The position numbers were made by a program, and so were the translations under genes. Positions 42,920-48,571 of a stretch of DNA of 48,571 nt are shown in pieces. How positions within the stretch are numbered: position 1 is the first letter of the stretch; each line of letters starts with the position of its first letter. Under the pieces are notes generated by a model. The model made no database searches. It was not told the DNA's origin and saw only the letters and a program-made list of their open reading frames with translations. Location: positions 1-48,571 of the forward strand of contig NZ_JAVBXR010000109.1 of NCBI RefSeq assembly GCF_030824455.1, read 5' to 3'. The stretch comes from Desulfobulbus sp. Lineage in GTDB: Bacteria; Desulfobacterota; Desulfobulbia; Desulfobulbales; Desulfobulbaceae.

Positions 42920-44797
42920 ATGACTGCAACCCCGAAAGAAAGCTATAGCGCCATTATCCGCCTGCTGTTGGAGGCAAACAAGGTGACCCTCGCCCAGGTG
43001 GAGCATGCCGCCCGGGTGCAGGGCAAGCTCACCACCTTTCAGCCGCTCCTGAAGATCCTCAAGGATCTCAAATTCGCCACCGACCAGGACGTCAAGGACA
43101 TCCTCCGCAAGACCTCGTCTTCAGTCCGCATCGGCGACCTTCTGGTGGAACTCGGCCAGATCTCCCCCGACGATCTAGAGTCCGCCTGCCGCATGCAAAA
43201 GGAAAGCGACTCCCAGGAAAAATTGGGCCGCATCCTGGTGAAACACAACTTCATCGAGGAACAGGCCTTTATTGAGGTCCTCTCCATCCAGATGGGCTTT
43301 CCGTTCATCGAGCCTGCCCTCAACAACATCGACCGGGCCTTGTGCGAGAAGGTCCCCAAGACCCTGATGGCCACCCACGGCTTTGTGCCCATCAAAAGCG
43401 ACAAGAGCGAGGACGGGTCCGTCCGGGTCGCCTTTGCCGATCCGCTTGACCAGGACGCCTTGCAGGCCGCCCGCCGGTTTCTGGGAACCCGCGTCGTTCC
43501 GGTCATCGCCCAGAGTCGGACCATCAAGAAAACCCTCGAGCTGCTGGCCGAGAAAAAGGCGGGCCGGGCCCTGGCGGTGGACAACACCACCGTGGTCGGC
43601 ACGGTCAATTCGATCATTCTCGCCGCCCTGAAGAACAACGCCAGCGACATCCACATCGAGCCCATGGAGGACTGCCTGCACGTTCGCTTCCGGGAAGACG
43701 GGGTGCTCAACCACTACAAGGATTTCCCCAAAGAGATCATCCCGGCGCTCTCCAGCCGGCTCAAGATCATGTGTCAGGCCGACATCACCGAAAAACGGCG
43801 ACATCAGGGCGGTCGCATTCTCTTTGAGTACGACGAGGGTCAGTTGGACCTGCGCGTTTCTTTTTTTGTCACCATCCACGGCGAAAAAATCGTGCTCCGG
43901 CTGCTCAACCGCAAACATGAACTGTACGACCTGCAATCCATTGGCTTGTTGCCGCGCATGCTCGCCCGCTTCCTCGAAGACGCGGTGTATCATCCCAGCG
44001 GCGTTGTCCTGGTGACCGGCCCCACCGGTTCGGGCAAGACCTCCACCATCTACAGCTGCATCCACGCCCTCAAGAGCCCGCAGGTGAGCATCATCACCGC
44101 CGAGGAGCCGGTGGAATACGTGATCGAGGGCGTGGCCCAGTGTTCGATCGATCCCAAGATCGACCTCACCTTTGAGGAGACCCTGCGCCACATCGTCCGC
44201 CAGGATCCGGACGTGATCGTCATCGGCGAGATCCGCGACGCCTATTCGGCCGAGGTGGCGGTGCAGGCCGCCCTCACCGGGCACAAGGTGCTTTCCACCT
44301 TCCACACCGAGGACACCATCGGCGGTCTGATCCGGCTGCTCAACATGAACATCGCGCCCTTTCTGGTCTCCTCCACCGTGGTCAGCGTCCTGGCGCAGCG
44401 GCTGCTCAGGCGGGTCTGTCCGCATTGCGCGGTCGACGCCAAACCGACGCCGGCGCAACTCCAGCGGTTGCGCTGCACGGCCAACGATCTGGTCGGGGCG
44501 CATTTCAAGAAGGGTCGCGGCTGCCGGATGTGCAAGCAGACCGGCTATCGGGGGCGGATCGGCGTGTTTGAACTGCTGGTGCTCGACGAACCGGTTCGCG
44601 CCGCCATTCTTGATCAGCGAACCAGTTACGAAATCCGCGCCATCAGCATCAACCACTCGGGGTTGATGACCCTGTTGGAAGACGGCCTGATCAAGGCTGC
44701 CTCCGGGATCATCACGGTCGAAGAAATCCTGCGCTGCCTGCCTATTTTCAGTCCGCCCCGTCCCCTTGCCGAACTCCGCCGCCTGGCAGGTGAATAA
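42920..44797 (+). CDS. PilB/GspE-type secretion or pilus assembly ATPase
   Basis: The 625-residue product has an MshEN/T2SSE_N region (~70-125) with RIGDLLVELGQISPDDLESA and KLGRILVKHNFIEEQAFIEVLSIQ, whose R-[IL]-G spacing matches c-di-GMP-binding MshEN motifs. The ATPase core has Walker A GPTGSGKTS near 367-375, an Asp box (VEYVIEGVAQ), Walker B QDPDVIVIGEIRD and a His box. A CPHC ... CRMC zinc site lies near 500-537. It would power a type II secretion system or type IV pilus from the cytoplasm. No pilin, PilC or secretin gene is near, so its machine is elsewhere. The start is only moderately supported. Confidence 0.9.
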   Translation: MTATPKESYSAIIRLLLEANKVTLAQVEHAARVQGKLTTFQPLLKILKDLKFATDQDVKDILRKTSSSVRIGDLLVELGQISPDDLESACRMQKESDSQEKLGRILVKHNFIEEQAFIEVLSIQMGFPFIEPALNNIDRALCEKVPKTLMATHGFVPIKSDKSEDGSVRVAFADPLDQDALQAARRFLGTRVVPVIAQSRTIKKTLELLAEKKAGRALAVDNTTVVGTVNSIILAALKNNASDIHIEPMEDCLHVRFREDGVLNHYKDFPKEIIPALSSRLKIMCQADITEKRRHQGGRILFEYDEGQLDLRVSFFVTIHGEKIVLRLLNRKHELYDLQSIGLLPRMLARFLEDAVYHPSGVVLVTGPTGSGKTSTIYSCIHALKSPQVSIITAEEPVEYVIEGVAQCSIDPKIDLTFEETLRHIVRQDPDVIVIGEIRDAYSAEVAVQAALTGHKVLSTFHTEDTIGGLIRLLNMNIAPFLVSSTVVSVLAQRLLRRVCPHCAVDAKPTPAQLQRLRCTANDLVGAHFKKGRGCRMCKQTGYRGRIGVFELLVLDEPVRAAILDQRTSYEIRAISINHSGLMTLLEDGLIKAASGIITVEEILRCLPIFSPPRPLAELRRLAGE

Positions 44798-45637
44798 ATG
44801 GCCGCTCCCCTTTCTCTGGTTGAGGTGATCAACCGTTTTATCGAATCGGACGCAGTGACGCTGCCGGTGTTCAATTCCGCCTCCTCCCGCATCCAGCAGG
44901 AAATGGCGAAACCCGAACCGAGCATCCAGGTGATCGAAAAAATTATCACCTCGGATCAGGCCCTTTCCTCCCAGGTGCTGAAAATCGCCAACTCGTCCTT
45001 TTATCGCGGCTTGGCGGAGATCGGCACGGTGCGGGCCGCAATCTTGCGGCTGGGCTTCAAGGAAATTGAACAGGTCGTGGTCCTGGCCACCTCGCGGCAG
45101 CATTTCAAAAGCAGCGACAAGACGATCAATCTGCTGATGAAAAAACTCTGGCAGCATGCGGTAGGCTGTGCCTACGGCACGGTGTGGCTGGCCCGGCGCT
45201 ACACCTACGGCGTCGATCAGAGTCAGGCCTTTTTCGGCGGCCTCTTCCACGACGTCGGCAAGCTGCTCGTTTTGGTGATCATCGAGCAGGTCAAACGCCG
45301 CAACAAGACCCTGAAAATCACCGACGCCCTGCTGCTGGAGGCCATGGACAAGCTGCATCCGCGGGAAGGGGCCAAACTGCTGGCGCAGTGGAACATGCCC
45401 GAATATTTTTGTGTGATCGCCCGCGATCACCACAGCGTGGAGATCGACGACAAGAATTTCCTGCTCCTGCTGGTGCGCATGGCCAACATGGTCTGCCACA
45501 AGCTCGGCATCGGCCTGAGCAAAAATCCGACGCTGATCCTCCCCGCCACCCTTGAGGCCGGCCTGCTTAACCTCACTGAGATCGATCTGGCCGAGTTGGA
45601 AATCGTCCTTGAAGACACCGCCGTGCTGGCCGATTAA
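44798..45637 (+). CDS. HDOD-domain signalling protein
   Basis: The ATG directly follows the ATPase stop. The 279-residue product is an HDOD domain (~16-215): ITSDQALSSQVLKIANSSFYRG, TVRAAILRLGFKEIEQVVVLA, HAVGCAYGTVWLARR and GGLFHDVGKLLVLVIIE. HDOD proteins resemble HD phosphodiesterases but lack activity and act as regulatory hubs in motility, biofilm and c-di-GMP signalling. Coupling to the PilB-like gene suggests control of that motor. Confidence 0.88.
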   Translation: MAAPLSLVEVINRFIESDAVTLPVFNSASSRIQQEMAKPEPSIQVIEKIITSDQALSSQVLKIANSSFYRGLAEIGTVRAAILRLGFKEIEQVVVLATSRQHFKSSDKTINLLMKKLWQHAVGCAYGTVWLARRYTYGVDQSQAFFGGLFHDVGKLLVLVIIEQVKRRNKTLKITDALLLEAMDKLHPREGAKLLAQWNMPEYFCVIARDHHSVEIDDKNFLLLLVRMANMVCHKLGIGLSKNPTLILPATLEAGLLNLTEIDLAELEIVLEDTAVLAD

Positions 45638-45711
45638 CTCCGGTTTGCGGTTGTGAGCGGGCGAGAAGGATCGCGAAATTTCTCAGGATAATTCGCAATA
45701 ACCAACCCCCG

Positions 45712-46134
45712 TTACACCTGCAGCCGGTCCTTGTTGATCGGCTGTTTCATGCCGTCCTCGCCGATGGCCACATAGGTGATGGCCGCCTCGGTCACTTTGA
45801 AGGTGGTGAACTGGTCCTTGCCCGCGTGCAGAATCGGCCGCACCCAGACCTCGAGCATGATGGTCACCGAGGTGGTGCCGACCCGCAGCACCCGCCCGTA
45901 GCAGCAGACCACGTCGCCCACCCGCACCGGTTTGATGAACTTCATGCTCTCCACCGCCACGGTCGCTGTCCGCGTCCGCGTCACCTCCTTGGCCATCATG
46001 CTGCCGGCCAGGTCCATCTGCGACATAATCCAGCCGCCGAACACATCGCCGTTGAAACTGGTGTCGGCCGGCATGGGCATGGTCCGCAGCAGCAGGTCGC
46101 CCTGCGGTCCTTCGTGCTCCGTCGGGGTTGTCAT
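45712..46134 (-). CDS. Acyl-CoA thioesterase, YciA/hot-dog family
   Basis: The ATG at 46,134 has GGAGGG six bases upstream. The product (140 residues) is a hot-dog-fold thioesterase: MPADTSFNGDVFGGWIMSQMDLAGSMMA is the YciA-type active-site helix with the catalytic Asn/Asp region, and VAVESMKFIKPVRVGDVVCCYGRV follows. It hydrolyses acyl-CoA to free acid and CoA in the cytoplasm. It lies divergent from the selenoprotein operon across a 190-base gap. Confidence 0.87.
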   Translation of the reverse strand: MTTPTEHEGPQGDLLLRTMPMPADTSFNGDVFGGWIMSQMDLAGSMMAKEVTRTRTATVAVESMKFIKPVRVGDVVCCYGRVLRVGTTSVTIMLEVWVRPILHAGKDQFTTFKVTEAAITYVAIGEDGMKQPINKDRLQV

Positions 46135-46323
46135 CACTGTCCCTCCATTCTTTTGGTTTGTTGGTTCGCAACCGTCTTCCTATAAAGGATTTTTGCTTTT
46201 TCGGAAATGGCCAACCACCGGGAAAATAAGGTGGTGGTCCGGACCGTCCGGGACTATAATGGCCCGCCGTTGGACGGATGTCCTGTCCTTTTTGGTATTC
46301 TGGAAACACTCTTGGAGAGTCGT

Positions 46324-46662
46324 ATGCGTATCGATTGGGCCTATCTACGAAAAGGCTGAGCGTCCTGCATCAAGGCACTGGATGTGCTTAAACGAAACAA
46401 CCTGAATCCTGCGCAGATTGTTGACGCCAGGAAGGAACCCCTTGCCGGCGAAGAGGCCTGGCAGCTGCTGGCTTCCGCCCGCGAGATCGTGGTGGCCAAG
46501 GGCAAAAGCGCGGTGGCGTTTGATCCGAGCGTTGACGGCAAAGAGGCTATTCTGGCCCAGGCCCTGGGGCGAACCGGCAACTTGCGGGCCCCGACCCTGC
46601 GGCTCGGCGACCGGCTTCTGGTGGGATTCAACGACAGCCTCTACAGCCAATTTTCAGGATAA
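46324..46662 (+). CDS. ArsC-like thioredoxin-fold selenoprotein (in-frame UGA = Sec12)
   Basis: The ATG at 46,324 follows GGAGAG. The frame reads MRIDWAYLRKG, then UGA (46,357-46,359), then ASCIKALDVLKRNNLNPAQI and on to SLYSQFSG. If UGA is read as selenocysteine the protein has 112 residues with a U-x-x-C redox motif (Sec12, Cys15) exactly where ArsC/Spx-like proteins carry C-x-x-C, followed by VDARKEPLA and LRAPTLRLGDRLLVGFND, both typical of this family. A 6-bp hairpin just past the UGA could be the SECIS. Without recoding, only residues from 46,384 on would be called, losing the active site. It probably reduces a disulfide or peroxide; substrate unknown. It is followed after 6 bases by bioF. 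TATAAT at 46,255 may be its -10. Confidence 0.85.
46360..46390 (+). promoter_or_regulatory. Candidate bacterial SECIS hairpin
   Basis: TGCATC (46,366-46,371) can pair with GATGTG (46,381-46,386), enclosing the 9-base loop AAGGCACTG. It starts 7 bases after the UGA, within the distance needed by SelB-bound bacterial SECIS elements, and the loop has the exposed GG often seen in them. The helix includes two G-U pairs, so it is modest. Confidence 0.5.
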
Positions 46663-46668
46663 AACGCC

Positions 46669-47850
46669 ATGTCCGTTTTGCATCAACAGTTGCGCGAACA
46701 ACTCGACGCCATCGAACAGCAGGGACAGTTGCGCCGCCTAGCGCCGGTCACCCATCTCGACCAGGGGCGGATTGACATCGACGGCCGGCAATATCTCAAC
46801 CTCGCCGGCAACGACTATCTGGGGCTGGCCACCAACCGGGAACTGCTGCAGGCCTTTTTTCGCGAGCAGACCGACGACAACCTTCTGGAGCGCTACGGCC
46901 TGGGCAGCACCGCCTCGCGCCTGATGACCGGCAACACCCTGCCCTATGTGCGGCTGGAAGAGCAGCTGCGCGCGCTCTACCAGGCGGAGGCGGCGCTGGT
47001 GTTCAACTCCGGCTATCACATCAACATCGGCATCCTGCCGGCGCTGTCCGGCAAACAGGACCTGATCCTGGCCGACAAACTCTGCCACGCCAGCCTAATC
47101 GACGGCATGCGTCTGTCGCGGGCCAAGGTGATCCGTTACCCGCATCTCGATTACCCGGCCATTGAGCAGGTGCTGGCCAAAGACCGGGAACGCTACCGGC
47201 AGGTGTTCATCGTCACCGAATCGATCTTCAGCATGGACGGCGACGCCGCCGATCTGGCCGAACTGGTGCGGATCAAAGACCGTTTTCGGGCCGCGCTCTA
47301 CGTCGACGAAGCCCACGGGGTCGGCATCCGGGGGCAGAGCGGCTGCGGTTTGGCGGAGGAACAGGGCGTGCATCACAAGATTGAGATTCTCACCGGCACC
47401 TTTGGCAAGGCCTATGGCGGCCAGGGATCCTTTGTGGTCGGCTCCCAACTGCTGATCGACTACCTGCTCAACACCGCCCGCTCGCAGATTTTCTCCACTG
47501 GGCTGCCGCCGGTTTCGGTTCACTGGCTCTGTTTTGTCCTGCGGCAAATTCCCCTGATGCAGGCGCAGCGCGCCAAGGTGGACGAGATGGCGGCGCGGTT
47601 TCGCGACGCCCTGCGCGCCGCCGGCCTGCGCACCGACGGCAGCAGCAACATCGTGCCGGTGATGGTCGGCGATGCGGCGCGGGCCGTGGCCGCAGCCGAG
47701 CGCATCTGCGAGGCGGGCTACTGGGTCAAGGCGGTGCGGCCGCCCACGGTGCCGGCAGGCACCTCGCGCCTGCGCCTGTCGTTGAACGCGGCCATGGACT
47801 GGGAGCAACTGGCCCCGTTGCCTGCCATTATCAAAGCGTCTCTGGAGTAA
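46669..47850 (+). CDS. bioF: 8-amino-7-oxononanoate synthase
   Basis: This PLP enzyme joins pimeloyl-ACP (or -CoA) and alanine in biotin synthesis. The 393-residue product shows YLNLAGNDYLGLATN, YGLGSTASRLMTGNTLPYVRLEE, SGYHINIGILPAL, DEAHGVGIRGQSG and the PLP lysine in GTFGKAYGGQG near 248. AGGA lies upstream of the ATG. BioG follows after 4 bases, which supports the assignment over other alpha-oxoamine synthases. Confidence 0.93.
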   Translation: MSVLHQQLREQLDAIEQQGQLRRLAPVTHLDQGRIDIDGRQYLNLAGNDYLGLATNRELLQAFFREQTDDNLLERYGLGSTASRLMTGNTLPYVRLEEQLRALYQAEAALVFNSGYHINIGILPALSGKQDLILADKLCHASLIDGMRLSRAKVIRYPHLDYPAIEQVLAKDRERYRQVFIVTESIFSMDGDAADLAELVRIKDRFRAALYVDEAHGVGIRGQSGCGLAEEQGVHHKIEILTGTFGKAYGGQGSFVVGSQLLIDYLLNTARSQIFSTGLPPVSVHWLCFVLRQIPLMQAQRAKVDEMAARFRDALRAAGLRTDGSSNIVPVMVGDAARAVAAAERICEAGYWVKAVRPPTVPAGTSRLRLSLNAAMDWEQLAPLPAIIKASLE

Positions 47851-47854
47851 GCCC

Positions 47855-48511
47855 ATGCACGGCAACTGGCTGCACCGCAACAACCGGAAGGACTGCATTC
47901 TTTTTTTCAGCGGCTGGGGCATGGATGCGACCCCGTTTCGCTTTCTCTCCGCCCACGACCACGACCTGTGTCTGTTCTCCGACTACCGGCGCCTGCAGCC
48001 AATCGATTTGGCGCCCTTTGCCGGCTACGAACGGCTGCACCTGATCGGCTGGTCCATGGGGGTCTGGGCGGCGGCGCACCTTCTGGCCGATCAGGCCGAG
48101 CGCTTCGCCTCCTGCACCGCCCTTGGCGGCACCCTCGCTCCCATCGACAAGCAGCGCGGCATCCCGCCGGAAAGCTACGCCGCCATGCTCGACCCCTTTA
48201 CTCAGGAGGTGCTTGACGGTTTTTACCGCAACATGTTCGACGACGAAGACCAGTTGGTCCGCTTTCTAGCCCATCGGCCGGAACGGGATCTGCCCGGCCT
48301 GCAGGAGGAGATGATTGCCTTCCGCGACGCCTTTCTCAACTTCGGCCCCGGTCGCGACCTCTACACCCATAAAATCGTCACCAGCCGCGACCGCATTTTC
48401 TCCGGCCGCAACCAGATGCGCGCCTGGGGCAAGGGCTGCGGAACGGTTCATAACTGGCCGCATTTCCCCTTCTTTTTATTTTCCGATTGGCAAGAGTTGC
48501 TGCCGTTGTAA
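47855..48511 (+). CDS. bioG: Pimeloyl-ACP methyl ester esterase, BioG type
   Basis: The 218-residue alpha/beta hydrolase of the DUF452/BioG family frees pimeloyl-ACP from its methyl ester. ILFFSGWGMDATPF is the family's opening strand, and LIGWSMGVWAA holds the catalytic Ser near 68; the acid and His lie in the C-terminal part (NWPHFPFF gives a His). BioG replaces BioH in many bacteria and is often found next to bioF or bioC. No bioC is seen before the window ends. Confidence 0.9.
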   Translation: MHGNWLHRNNRKDCILFFSGWGMDATPFRFLSAHDHDLCLFSDYRRLQPIDLAPFAGYERLHLIGWSMGVWAAAHLLADQAERFASCTALGGTLAPIDKQRGIPPESYAAMLDPFTQEVLDGFYRNMFDDEDQLVRFLAHRPERDLPGLQEEMIAFRDAFLNFGPGRDLYTHKIVTSRDRIFSGRNQMRAWGKGCGTVHNWPHFPFFLFSDWQELLPL

Positions 48512-48517
48512 ATTTTC

Positions 48518-48537
48518 GCCCCTGACAAGGGGCCTTT
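48518..48537 (+). terminator. Weak terminator candidate after bioG
   Basis: GCCCC (48,518-48,522) pairs with GGGGC (48,529-48,533), then CTTTGC. The short T-run makes it doubtful; the operon may continue past the window with other bio genes. Confidence 0.3.
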
Positions 48538-48571
48538 GCAAAAACGCTGTACGCGCCCATCCGCCGCCACT

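Noticed and set aside
43175..45499. 774-codon minus-strand ORF opposite the PilB-like ATPase and HDOD genes
   Set aside because: Antisense shadow; the Walker and zinc motifs on the plus strand are unmistakable.
1..48571. CRISPR arrays, tRNA and rRNA genes
   Set aside because: No regularly spaced repeats, no cloverleaf with a TTCGA arm and no rRNA signature could be found by eye on either strand.

Overview
The window looks like a chromosomal segment of a Gram-negative, probably strictly anaerobic bacterium; Desulfobacterota (Desulfobulbales-like) is my best guess. This rests on gene content and not on any search: a selenocysteine-containing ArsC-like protein, a carboxynorspermidine-type polyamine operon, a cysteine synthase/cysteinyl-tRNA synthetase fusion, a LarC nickel-cofactor protein, a PEP-CTERM protein and many lipid, membrane and biotin housekeeping genes. 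No rRNA, tRNA or CRISPR array is visible.

Positions 1 to about 15,950 read as an accessory island. They are AT-richer than the rest and full of broken genes. In order: a 5'-truncated group II intron, a small hypothetical gene, a frameshifted small membrane-protein gene, a PEP-CTERM protein next to a 996-residue secreted SGNH/GDSL hydrolase, a fragment of a thermonuclease gene, an unknown two-ended membrane protein, the tail of an IS4-type transposase and a lipoprotein. From about 9,100 to 15,950 lies a compact integrative element: three small genes, an ArdB/KlcA antirestriction gene, a P4-family primase/helicase flanked by copies of a TAAAAGTGG-type repeat, and a tyrosine integrase. It abuts an amidohydrolase gene that stops in mid-fold, so the island appears to have split that gene; the other half is not in the window.

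Positions about 16,300 to 33,600 are GC-rich core genome: pgpA-larC-fmt-def on the minus strand, then a YkgJ protein, plsY and a J-domain protein, metF, a MATE exporter, a glycosyltransferase, the cysteine synthase/CysRS fusion, an anchored hypothetical protein, two metalloproteases and speA.

The polyamine genes (speA; then carboxynorspermidine synthase and decarboxylase) are separated by about 4.4 kb of nested mobile DNA (33,630 to 38,090). A REP/RAYT unit has lost its left REP to an ISAs1-family element (10-bp target duplication). That element was itself hit by an IS1380-family element (5-bp duplication) and by a 152-bp MITE with 21-bp inverted ends (9-bp duplication). Each layer can be peeled off in the sequence and the underlying reading frame restored.

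The right end (40,700 to 48,571) holds an M24 peptidase, a PATAN/DUF4388 protein with a PilB/GspE-like ATPase and an HDOD protein (a possible c-di-GMP-responsive module), a YciA thioesterase, and an operon of an ArsC-like selenoprotein, bioF and bioG. The selenoprotein is the best hidden item: a conventional ORF call loses its first 20 residues because the active-site selenocysteine is an in-frame UGA.
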